Assembly: GCA_016208315.1 (NCBI GenBank)
Contig: JACQYF010000089.1
Location: 1-64,000, forward strand
From: Chloroflexota bacterium
Lineage (GTDB): Bacteria; Chloroflexota; Anaerolineae; UBA4142
Direction of reading: 5' to 3'
DNA: 64,000 nucleotides
Below, piece by piece: positions 34,310 through 42,268 of the stretch. Both the position numbers and the translations under genes were made by a program. The notes beneath the pieces are model-generated. The model did not search any database, was not told where the DNA came from, and worked only from the letters and a program-made list of their open reading frames with translations. Each line of letters starts with the position of its first letter. The stretch's first letter is position 1.

Positions 34310-35371
34310 ATGAATCTATTACTTATTCGCCGAAATTTCCTATACCTGGCGTTCCTCGCGCTGCTGATCGCGTTTCCGTTTGCGCTCGCGCTGTTCACCG
34401 GCGAAGCGATCAACAAAGGGACGCCGCTCTTCGCGCAGGGCCTGATGATCCAATTGTATATTCTGGCCGTGTTCGCGCTCAGCTACGACATCTTGATGGG
34501 ACACATCGGCATTCTGTCGTTCGGGCACGCGCTCTTTTTCGGCACCGGCGCGTACACGTTGGGAATTCTCGTCAAATACGGGCAGTGGAATCTGCTGGCC
34601 GCGCTGGGCGCCGTCGTCGTGATCGCCGCGGTCGAGAGCTTGCTCATCGGCGTGCTCTCGCTGCGCGTGCATGGCGTGTACTTTGCGATGGTGACGCTGG
34701 CCTTTGCGACCGTGGCCCACATCCTCGTCGGCGCGACCGACTTTCGCCAATGGACCGGCGCGGAAGACGGCCTGCACGGCATTCCGGTTCCCGACATCGT
34801 CAACCCGACGTTACATCGGCTCGAATTCTACTACCTCGCGCTTGCCTTCGCCGTCATCGTCTATTTGCTGGTGAGGCGATTTGTGGATTCGCCCTCGGGC
34901 CGCGTCTGGGCGGCGATTCGCGAGAACGAGGCGCGCGCGGTTTCGATTGGCTACAACACGCTGCTCTTCAAAGTGCAGGCGACGATCATCTCGGGCATTC
35001 TCGCCGCACTGGCCGGCGCGCTCTATGCCATGTGGAATCGGAGCGCGACGCCGCAGACGATGGACGTGAACACCACGATCAACGCGCTCTTGATGGCGAT
35101 CATCGGCGGTTCGGGGACGTTGATCGGGCCGATGCTGGGCGCAGGCGTATTGGAACTGCTCGGTTACATTCTGAACGCGTGGCTTGGCTCGATCTGGCAA
35201 TTGGTGTTCGGAGTGATCTATGTGCTCTTGGTGCTCTTCCTGCCCTACGGTCTCGTGGGGACGTGGCGGGCGCGAAACGCCTCTTGGCGCGCCATGTGGA
35301 ACGAACAACTCGCGCGCTGGGCGGCGATGTTGAAAGGCGACAAACAGCCGCAGCCGCATACGGAGAAATGA
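34310..35371 (+). CDS. livM: Liv-type ABC importer permease LivM
   Basis: A 353-residue permease with about nine helices. Typical LivM segments are LSYDILMGHIGILSFGHALFFGTGAY, RVHGVYFAMVTLAFATVAHILV, AIRENEARAVSIGYN (coupling helix) and GGSGTLIGPMLGAGVLELL. It completes the LivKGFHM set. The hydrophilic C-terminal tail after ALVLFLPYGLVGTW is normal for the family. Confidence 0.92.
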   Translation: MNLLLIRRNFLYLAFLALLIAFPFALALFTGEAINKGTPLFAQGLMIQLYILAVFALSYDILMGHIGILSFGHALFFGTGAYTLGILVKYGQWNLLAALGAVVVIAAVESLLIGVLSLRVHGVYFAMVTLAFATVAHILVGATDFRQWTGAEDGLHGIPVPDIVNPTLHRLEFYYLALAFAVIVYLLVRRFVDSPSGRVWAAIRENEARAVSIGYNTLLFKVQATIISGILAALAGALYAMWNRSATPQTMDVNTTINALLMAIIGGSGTLIGPMLGAGVLELLGYILNAWLGSIWQLVFGVIYVLLVLFLPYGLVGTWRARNASWRAMWNEQLARWAAMLKGDKQPQPHTEK

Positions 35372-35372
35372 T

Positions 35373-35401
35373 TGTAAGGGCGGGATCACCCCGCCCTTAC
35401 A
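35373..35401. terminator. Family B palindrome, copy 3, at a convergent gene junction
   Basis: TGTAAGGGCGGG (35373-35384) pairs with its complement (35390-35401). It lies exactly between the stop of livM (+) and that of the deacetylase gene (-), where a two-way terminator is expected. Relative to copies 1 and 2 a G-C pair is replaced by A-T on both arms. Confidence 0.75.
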
Positions 35402-35403
35402 TT

Positions 35404-36429
<1,026 letters not shown>

Positions 36430-36471
36430 TGTACTCCTCAATCATAGAGCGCAGACAGACCGGAAATGGTG

Positions 36472-36858
36472 CTACCAGACCGTTTGGACATGTGTGGATT
36501 TTGCTAGAACTCCGTCAGATGTGATGAGTGGCACGTGTAGCCATTCAGCGGTAGCAACGAGAATACGATCGTGCAGTTCTGGGACATCGTCAACTTCCTG
36601 CGCCGTAAGTACAATTCCAACTCCAACGGGAACGAAAGTGTAGTTGGGGCTGCCTGTTACGCGATGCACCAACTCGCTCAAAGGTAGATCAATACGCCGA
36701 CGCTTCGAAAGATAGAGTATCTCCATCAAAGTTATGGCGGAGATATAGATCAAATGCTGGCCCGCGTCCGCCTCGCGCAAAATCTGTGCGGCTTGATGCC
36801 CAAGGCGGCGACTACGAAGGTGCCTGACGATTGCAACGGTGTCCGCCAGATATTCCAT
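36472..36858 (-). CDS. PIN-domain toxin (VapC-like)
   Basis: A 128-residue PIN nuclease. MEYLADTVAIVRHL carries the first Asp, ITLMEILYLSKRR the Glu, and PELHDRILVATAEW and LITSDGVLAKS the later acidic residues. It is likely an RNase restrained by the small protein encoded just upstream, whose stop is one base from this ATG. The pair looks complete, unlike the remnant at 1371-1692. Confidence 0.85.
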   Translation of the reverse strand: MEYLADTVAIVRHLRSRRLGHQAAQILREADAGQHLIYISAITLMEILYLSKRRRIDLPLSELVHRVTGSPNYTFVPVGVGIVLTAQEVDDVPELHDRILVATAEWLHVPLITSDGVLAKSTHVQTVW

Positions 36859-36859
36859 A

Positions 36860-37090
36860 TTAGGGCATTCGCCTCAACACGCGGCGGCTCGCGCGCCGTC
36901 GCAATCTGCGCACGGTTCTGTTGTCAATGTCAAACGGAATGTCCTTCCAGAGACCACCCAGTTGCATCGGAGGATTGGAATTCTGTCCTTGCAATGAATT
37001 TATCATCCGCGCAACTTGAGCAAGAGCGTCGGGCGATAAACTTTCCAACGCGCGATAGATTTGCTGCTTGGTCTTGACAGGAACATCCAT
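36860..37090 (-). CDS. Antitoxin partner of the PIN toxin
   Basis: A 76-residue basic/hydrophilic protein (MDVPVKTKQQIYRALESL, then SPDALAQVARMINSLQGQ, then GLWKDIPFDIDNRTVRRLRRR). The helical middle and the C-terminal GLW..IPFD segment are typical of small antitoxins that plug PIN active sites. Its gene ends one base before the toxin start. ATG 37090 is preferred because a G-rich binding site precedes it. Confidence 0.7.
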   Translation of the reverse strand: MDVPVKTKQQIYRALESLSPDALAQVARMINSLQGQNSNPPMQLGGLWKDIPFDIDNRTVRRLRRRASRRVLRRMP

Positions 37091-37137
37091 AGTAGCCCCC
37101 ACATTCACGCCTATTTTACGTCAGCCGTTCCTGGGTG

Positions 37138-38130
37138 TCAACGCCTTGTCACGCGCCACCACACGCCCACGGGATACCCGATCATCTTGGCGACATCGCC
37201 CGTGACGCGGATGAGCGGCACCCACAGGAGGGCGCGCAGTCGGTCGAGTATGGAAAAATTACGGAGCATCGGCAGTAATCGCTTGTAGGGCGTAAAGAAC
37301 ATGAAGAGAAATCCCAATAACCAAACTCCCAAACTCCAAATTGGAAAGAGCCAGGTTAGCAGTACGGCGAGCGGGAGCGCGATGAGATAGGTCGCGTAGC
37401 GAATCAAGTGGCGCGTAAGCCACAAATTGGCCTTGCCGTCGCCGCGCGCATAGCGGTAATACTGCTTGAAGAACGCGCGCAAATTCTCGCGCGGGCGAAA
37501 ATATGCGATAGCGCGCGGCGCGAACGCAAAACGATAACCCGCGTCGCGCAACGCGAAATCGAAAACCAGATCCTCGCAGTAATCCAACCATTCCGGGTAA
37601 CCATTCACGCGCGCCCATGCTTCCTTGCGAAACGCGATCGAACGGCTCGACGGCAGAAATTTTTCGGGGCGAATGTCCGCGAGCGCGGGCAAGGTCGTCG
37701 CGGCGAGCGCGGTCTCAAAAACGCTGCAAGGATCAGGGAGAAAAAACCCGGAAACGACGTCCGAGTTCCCATGAGTTCCCTTAATCCCAGGGTCTTGGAG
37801 GAACTCATGGGAACTTGGAGGGAAAAAAGGAGCGACGATTTCTTCAAGCCAATTCGGGTCGAGCCGCACGCCCGCGTCGGTTGAGCAGATTATGTCGCCT
37901 GCCGCAGCGCGAATGGCCGCGTTACGTCCGGCGGAAATATTCGTTCCTGGTTGTGAGAGAATTTTTAGCGGCAAGCGTTTGGCATGGAGAATATCAAGCG
38001 TCGCATCGGTGGAGCCGCCGTCCACGACCACGATCTCATCCGGCGCGCGCGACTGGGCCGCTATCGAATCGAGCAGGCGTGGCAGCGCCGCGGCTTCGTT
38101 TCTGGTTGTCACAATCAAGGAAATCGGCAC
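37138..38130 (-). CDS. Family 2 glycosyltransferase, leaderless GTG start
   Basis: A 330-residue GT2 enzyme: ISLIVTTRNEAAALPRLLDS, IVVVDGGSTDATLD, then ICSTDAGVRLDPNW as DxD-like metal site, and LDYCEDLVFDFALR, followed by C-terminal membrane helices (YLIALPLAVLLTWLFPIWSL). It transfers a sugar to a lipid or surface polymer. GTG 38130 is chosen because it lies exactly where transcription from a consensus promoter should start and the protein then begins VPISLIVTT as usual. Residues of about 106-122 are encoded by a perfect palindrome (37764-37815) in frame. Confidence 0.85.
   Translation of the reverse strand: MPISLIVTTRNEAAALPRLLDSIAAQSRAPDEIVVVDGGSTDATLDILHAKRLPLKILSQPGTNISAGRNAAIRAAAGDIICSTDAGVRLDPNWLEEIVAPFFPPSSHEFLQDPGIKGTHGNSDVVSGFFLPDPCSVFETALAATTLPALADIRPEKFLPSSRSIAFRKEAWARVNGYPEWLDYCEDLVFDFALRDAGYRFAFAPRAIAYFRPRENLRAFFKQYYRYARGDGKANLWLTRHLIRYATYLIALPLAVLLTWLFPIWSLGVWLLGFLFMFFTPYKRLLPMLRNFSILDRLRALLWVPLIRVTGDVAKMIGYPVGVWWRVTRR
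37764..37815. repeat. Palindrome inside the glycosyltransferase gene
   Basis: AGTTCCCATGAGTTCC (37764-37779) is perfectly complementary to 37800-37815. The 20-base centre contains CCTTAATCCCAGGG. No second copy was seen in the window. It is translated in frame. Confidence 0.88.
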
Positions 38131-38136
38131 GTTGTA

Positions 38137-38165
38137 ATTATATATCACGAGAGCACTTTGGACAA
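38137..38165 (-). promoter_or_regulatory. Consensus promoter of the minus-strand glycosyltransferase
   Basis: On the minus strand TTGTCC (38165-38160), 17 bases, TATAAT (38142-38137). Six bases separate the -10 from GTG 38130, so the mRNA should begin at the start codon. The -35 overlaps that of the opposite promoter. Confidence 0.8.
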
Positions 38166-38186
38166 AATCCAATTCGGTGATATACT
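38158..38186 (+). promoter_or_regulatory. Promoter of the plus-strand glycosyltransferase
   Basis: TTGGAC (38158-38163), 17 bases, TATACT (38181-38186) with TGA before it. Its -35 shares bases 38160-38163 with the -35 of the divergent promoter, so the two cannot be occupied together. Confidence 0.75.
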
Positions 38187-38225
38187 CTCGCTTTGTCAAA
38201 ATCGGAATCGTCTGGAGGTTGGCCG

Positions 38226-39746
38226 GTGATTTTGATCTTTTGGCTCTATACTTTCGCAGCCGCCGGCTTGGCGCTGTACGGCTTTAACACCCTGCTCACG
38301 CTTTGGCTCTACTGGCGAAAACGTCACGAAACGACTCCACTGCCCGCCCGCAAGTCTTCGCCGCACGTTACGGTCCAATTACCCATCTATAACGAACTGT
38401 ACGTCGTCGAGCGATTGATTGATGCGGCCGCCGCGCTGGCTTGGCCGCGCGCGCGCTTGGAAATCCAGGTGCTGGATGATTCCGACGATGAGACCACGGC
38501 CATCGCCCAGGCCCGCGTGGATTATTTTCGAAAACTGGGCTATGATATCACGCTGATTCATCGCACAGACCGCGGCGGCTTCAAGGCCGGCGCGCTGGCC
38601 GCCGGATTGGCCCAAGCGCGCGGCGAATTCATCGCGATCTTTGACGCGGACTTTGTGCCGCCGCGCGATTTTTTGACCAAAACCATCCCCTACTTTGCAA
38701 CCGGCCCCCAGATCGGTCTGGTCCAAACGCGCTGGGGCCACCTCAATGACACCTATTCCCCGCTCACCCGCGCGCAGAGCATCGCGCTCGACGGTCATTT
38801 CGTCGTCGAACAGACGGCGCGCTCGCGCAACGGATTATTTTTCAATTTCAATGGCACTGCGGGCGTTTGGCGGCGCGGTTGCATCCAGGACTGCGGGGGC
38901 TGGCAAGGCGACACGTTGAGCGAGGATCTCGACCTCAGCTATCGCGCCCAAATGCGCGGCTGGCAATTTCTATTCCTGCCGAATGTGGTTTCGCCCGCCG
39001 AAATCCCGCCGCAGATCCACGCCTTCAAGCGCCAGCAATATCGTTGGGCCAAGGGCTCGACCCAATGCCTGATGAAGCTGGCGCCGACCGTCATCCGGCA
39101 TCGGGAGGAATCGCTCTTCAAGCGCGTGGAGGGGCTGCTGCACCTTTCGGGCTATCTGGTTCATCCGATGATGCTGATCCTCTTGATCACCCTCGTGCCG
39201 CTGCTCGCCGCCGGCGCGCATTTCCCGGCGATCATGGCCTATTTCAGTCTCGCGATGTTCGGGCCGATCGGCGTGTACGCGCTGTCCCAGCGCGCAGTCT
39301 ATCCCGACTGGGGCGCGCGCTTTCGCTATTTTGGATTTCTAATTCTGATCGGGACCGGCATCGCGCTGAACAACAGCTTTGCCGTCATCGGGGCGCTTAC
39401 ACGAACGGGGAACAACTTTCGGCGGACACCTAAATTCAGAGTCGAAGGGGGAGAGGATTCGTGGACGGCCAAGCGCTACGCGTTGCCCTTTAGTTGGGAA
39501 GCTTTGGGGGAACTCGCGGTGTGCGGCTATGCGCTCCTCGGCGTCGTGATCGCTTGGCAGAACGACTTTGTGTGGTCGGCGCCGTTTCTCATTCTGTACG
39601 CGGCGAGCTTTGGTTTTACGGGCGTCCTCAGTCTGTGGCACTCGCGCAGCGGATTTCAGACCAAAGGTCTCGAAGAGATTTCAGACCAAAGGTCTCGAGG
39701 AGATTTCAGACTGAGCATGTTTATAAATCCTAAATCTGAAATCTGA
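38226..39746 (+). CDS. Processive-type family 2 glycosyltransferase (CesA/mannan synthase-like)
   Basis: A 506-residue membrane glycosyltransferase. One N-terminal helix is followed by the catalytic domain with EIQVLDDSDDET, FDADFVPPRDF (DxD), TLSEDLDLSYRAQ (TED-like base) and QQYRWAKGSTQ (QxxRW), then four or five C-terminal helices. These motifs mark enzymes that build beta-linked polysaccharides. GTG 38226 is chosen for TGGAGG seven bases upstream. The last 25 or so residues are encoded by a family G palindrome and are probably not native. Confidence 0.87.
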   Translation: MILIFWLYTFAAAGLALYGFNTLLTLWLYWRKRHETTPLPARKSSPHVTVQLPIYNELYVVERLIDAAAALAWPRARLEIQVLDDSDDETTAIAQARVDYFRKLGYDITLIHRTDRGGFKAGALAAGLAQARGEFIAIFDADFVPPRDFLTKTIPYFATGPQIGLVQTRWGHLNDTYSPLTRAQSIALDGHFVVEQTARSRNGLFFNFNGTAGVWRRGCIQDCGGWQGDTLSEDLDLSYRAQMRGWQFLFLPNVVSPAEIPPQIHAFKRQQYRWAKGSTQCLMKLAPTVIRHREESLFKRVEGLLHLSGYLVHPMMLILLITLVPLLAAGAHFPAIMAYFSLAMFGPIGVYALSQRAVYPDWGARFRYFGFLILIGTGIALNNSFAVIGALTRTGNNFRRTPKFRVEGGEDSWTAKRYALPFSWEALGELAVCGYALLGVVIAWQNDFVWSAPFLILYAASFGFTGVLSLWHSRSGFQTKGLEEISDQRSRGDFRLSMFINPKSEI

Positions 39747-39750
39747 AATT
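39656..39750. repeat. Family G tract forming the 3' end of the glycosyltransferase gene
   Basis: ATTTCAGACCAAAGGTCTCG occurs twice in tandem (GAAGAG and GAGGAG spacers), then CTAAATCTGAAATCTGAAAT runs back. The stop TGA at 39744-39746 lies in the repeat, between two converging genes. Confidence 0.8.
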
Positions 39751-40222
39751 ACGCGCGCGGCCCCATCGCGCGCGCGATCGCTTCCTTTTCCTCGCCGGTC
39801 AAGGTGTAATTCGATTGCCCGCGAGCCACCGGCTTGGCGTAGACGCGGGAATCGGAGCGCGAGTGCAAACCGCTGAGGACGACGCCGTCGGCGTGATCGT
39901 CCAGCAAAGCGACGACAAAACTTTGATCGCCGCCCTTGTCCGGGAAGGGATTGAAGCGGACGACGCCGATGTGTTGGAGCAGGTAGGGCTGACGCGCCTC
40001 GATCCGGCCCGATCGTTCGTCCACCGCCCGCGCCACCTGTTCCACCTGGTCCATGCGCGCGACATAGTCCATCAGCGTTGCTTCTAGATCCGCCCCGCCG
40101 CGGCCGGTCATCAAAACGCCGAAAGAACGCGCGAGACCTTGATGGCGATATTCCAGAAACGCCACCCAACCCGCGAGCACGAGCACGAGCATGGCAACAA
40201 TCAGCACCGCGATGATTTCCAC
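39749..40222 (-). CDS. DUF4446-family membrane-anchored protein
   Basis: A 157-residue protein with one N-terminal membrane helix (IIAVLIVAMLVLVLAGWVAFL), a short coiled-coil-like linker, and the DUF4446 core LQHIGVVRFNPFPDKGGDQS, DDHADGVVLSGLHSRSDSRV and SNYTLTGEEKEAI. Function is not established for the family. It converges with the glycosyltransferase gene. A clear promoter lies at 40280-40308. Confidence 0.85.
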   Translation of the reverse strand: MEIIAVLIVAMLVLVLAGWVAFLEYRHQGLARSFGVLMTGRGGADLEATLMDYVARMDQVEQVARAVDERSGRIEARQPYLLQHIGVVRFNPFPDKGGDQSFVVALLDDHADGVVLSGLHSRSDSRVYAKPVARGQSNYTLTGEEKEAIARAMGPRA

Positions 40223-40236
40223 GAGACCCCCAACGT

Positions 40237-40270
40237 CATTTCAGATTTATGATTTCAGATTTATGATTTG
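40237..40270. repeat. Family G direct repeat in the DUF4446 leader
   Basis: CATTTCAGATTTATGATTTC is repeated in tandem between promoter and gene; only one arm is present. Confidence 0.6.
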
Positions 40271-40279
40271 ACGCTGCCC

Positions 40280-40308
40280 ATTTTAGCGCGGTAGGTTGAG
40301 AACGTCAA
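40280..40308 (-). promoter_or_regulatory. Promoter of the DUF4446 gene
   Basis: On the minus strand TTGACG (40308-40303), 17 bases, TAAAAT (40285-40280). Confidence 0.7.
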
Positions 40309-40312
40309 GAAT

Positions 40313-40373
40313 CAGGTCACACGTCCAAGATCATCAGATTGTGACCTGTGACTTGCGACTTGGGACCTGTAAC
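40313..40373. repeat. Family F tract before rdgB
   Basis: CAGGTCACACG and GTGACCTGTGACTTGCGACT words run up to the rdgB start; the first and later words are partly complementary. Confidence 0.6.
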
Positions 40374-40973
40374 ATGCAACTGTTAATCGCGACCCACAAC
40401 CGTGGCAAGCTAATCGAATATCAAGGAATTCTGGCGGGTCTGCCGCTTGAACTCGTCACCCTGGACCATGTTGGAATCAAGGAGGACATCGCAGAGAGCG
40501 GCGCAACGTTCGCGGAGAACGCGCGGTTGAAAGCGACCGCGTACGCACGCGCGAGCGCCATGTTGACCCTGGCCGACGATTCGGGGCTGCAAGTGGATGC
40601 GCTTGGCGGCGAGCCGGGCGTTTATTCCAAACGCTACGCGGGCGAACATGCGACCGACGCCGAGCGCGTCAACTATTTGTTGTACAAACTGAAGGATGTC
40701 CCCGCCCAAGCGCGGACCGCGCGCTTTCGCTGCGCGATTGCGATTGCTTCGCCGAGCGGCGAGGTTTGGGAGTCGGACGGCACGGTCGAGGGGGAAATCG
40801 CCTTTGTCCCGCGCGGCAAGAACGGCTTTGGCTACGATCCCATCTTTTATTTCCCGAAACTTGGCGTAACGATGGCCGAGCTGCCGGCATTCGAGAAGAA
40901 CAAGATCAGCCACCGAGCCAAGGCGGGGGAAAGGGCAAGGCAGATTTTACAGAGGATCGCGCCAAGCAGTTAG
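40374..40973 (+). CDS. rdgB: RdgB/HAM1 non-canonical purine NTP pyrophosphatase
   Basis: A 199-residue house-cleaning enzyme that hydrolyses dITP, XTP and related nucleotides. The N-terminal LLIATHNRGKLIEYQGIL, ADDSGLQVDALGGEPGVYSKRYAG with catalytic Asp residues, GYDPIFYFP, and KNKISHRAKA are all family signatures. ATG 40374 lies at the normal start; upstream codons are in a repeat. Its stop overlaps by four bases the stop of the TIR gene on the other strand. Confidence 0.94.
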   Translation: MQLLIATHNRGKLIEYQGILAGLPLELVTLDHVGIKEDIAESGATFAENARLKATAYARASAMLTLADDSGLQVDALGGEPGVYSKRYAGEHATDAERVNYLLYKLKDVPAQARTARFRCAIAIASPSGEVWESDGTVEGEIAFVPRGKNGFGYDPIFYFPKLGVTMAELPAFEKNKISHRAKAGERARQILQRIAPSS

Positions 40974-42223
40974 TGTTTGTACCAGAACGGGACCCAATCC
41001 GAGGTGGCGAGGATGGTCTTGCCCTGGGCCTTGATAATCTTTACGTGGAATTTTAGATCCATCTTGCCCGGCGGTGTTTCCAGTTGCGCGTAGGGCATAA
41101 AGATCTGAAAATCCTTGTAAACCGTATCCTCAAATGTGGGCGTGAAATCTGCGATCGCACAGACCTTGTTATCCACGGTCGCATAGCGCTTGTCTTTGTC
41201 CGGCACCGGAGTTCCATTCGCATAATAGAAATAAGCGATGGCCTGGCAGGGGGTGTTCAAGTATCCCTTGAGCTCCAAACTAAAGTGGACCATCAGCCCC
41301 GTCTCATTGGCTTGAGTGGCCTTGTAGTCCACCCAGACTTTATCAATGCTGACCGGCGGACGGGTATAGGTAAATGACACCTGGTTCGAGGTCACGAGTT
41401 GAACCTGATCCTCCATGTTCCACCAGGTGACCTGATAGTACAGATCGGATTTGCCCGGACTCATGTGCAACTGGGCGTACGGCATAAAGATTTGCAGATC
41501 AGCGTAATCCGCATTGTCATACCCCGGCGAAAAATCTACACCCGCGCTTACGTGACCGTCATTGGTCCGATACAGCTCGTCGAAATCCTTCAAGGCCGTG
41601 CCATCGTGGAGATAGAAATACGCGACCGCTCGCCCCTTGCGACCCTTAAAGTTCAAGACGTTGAACTTGAGATGGATGAGCATCCCTTTTTCGGAATCTT
41701 TGGTGGCGTCGTACTCGGTGGTTCCCTGGCCAATAGTGACGCTGGGCTGGCCTTGGGAGCGAGTTGGGACGGCGGGCACGTGCGGCGCAACCTCCGGCGT
41801 GCCCAAGCCCAAACCGCGCCCAACCAGATCCTGAAACGCGTCGTCATAGCGCCCGGCGAAATTGAAATACAGTCGCGTCTTGAGCGGGACCGGCAGTTCT
41901 TTTTGGCAATCCTCGATCAAAACCGAAACGATCTTGGGCCGGCCGTTTCGGTCGGGCGAATTGCTCAGCGTGACGGCCCCAAAGATTTCTTCGCGACACC
42001 AGGGCGACTTGAGCGCGGCAAACGACAGGACGGGAAGGTAGACATCGCATTCTTCGAGGCCTTTGGAAATTTCTTCGGCGATCCGGTCGCCGCCTTTGAG
42101 AGACTGCACGTCGAGGAAACCGCCCAGCCCGTGCGCGTTCAAATCGGCGTACAGGCGTTTGGTGAAAGCATTATCGGCATGAGAGTGTGTGACAAAAAGC
42201 TTGAGGCGCTTGTTTTCTCCCAT
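40970..42223 (-). CDS. TIR-domain protein with two tandem beta-rich domains
   Basis: A 417-residue protein. Residues 1-130 are a TIR domain: KRLKLFVTHSHADNAFTKRL, LGGFLDVQSLKGGDRIAEEI, and SPWCREEIFGAV, where Glu79 lies four residues after Trp75, the spacing of the catalytic Glu in NADase TIR domains. Residues 180-295 and 300-417 are two copies of one beta-rich domain, each with a GLMVHFSLELKG-like start, an AYFY..(N/D)GT turn and FMPYAQL..PPGK(M/S)DL. The repeat domain is not recognised. The protein could be an NAD-degrading effector or a scaffold with ligand-sensing repeats. It stands alone; GGAG precedes ATG 42223. Confidence 0.82.
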   Translation of the reverse strand: MGENKRLKLFVTHSHADNAFTKRLYADLNAHGLGGFLDVQSLKGGDRIAEEISKGLEECDVYLPVLSFAALKSPWCREEIFGAVTLSNSPDRNGRPKIVSVLIEDCQKELPVPLKTRLYFNFAGRYDDAFQDLVGRGLGLGTPEVAPHVPAVPTRSQGQPSVTIGQGTTEYDATKDSEKGMLIHLKFNVLNFKGRKGRAVAYFYLHDGTALKDFDELYRTNDGHVSAGVDFSPGYDNADYADLQIFMPYAQLHMSPGKSDLYYQVTWWNMEDQVQLVTSNQVSFTYTRPPVSIDKVWVDYKATQANETGLMVHFSLELKGYLNTPCQAIAYFYYANGTPVPDKDKRYATVDNKVCAIADFTPTFEDTVYKDFQIFMPYAQLETPPGKMDLKFHVKIIKAQGKTILATSDWVPFWYKH

Positions 42224-42268
42224 ATCACCGCTCCTGCAGCATCGTCCTTTGCGGGCGATTCTACCATT

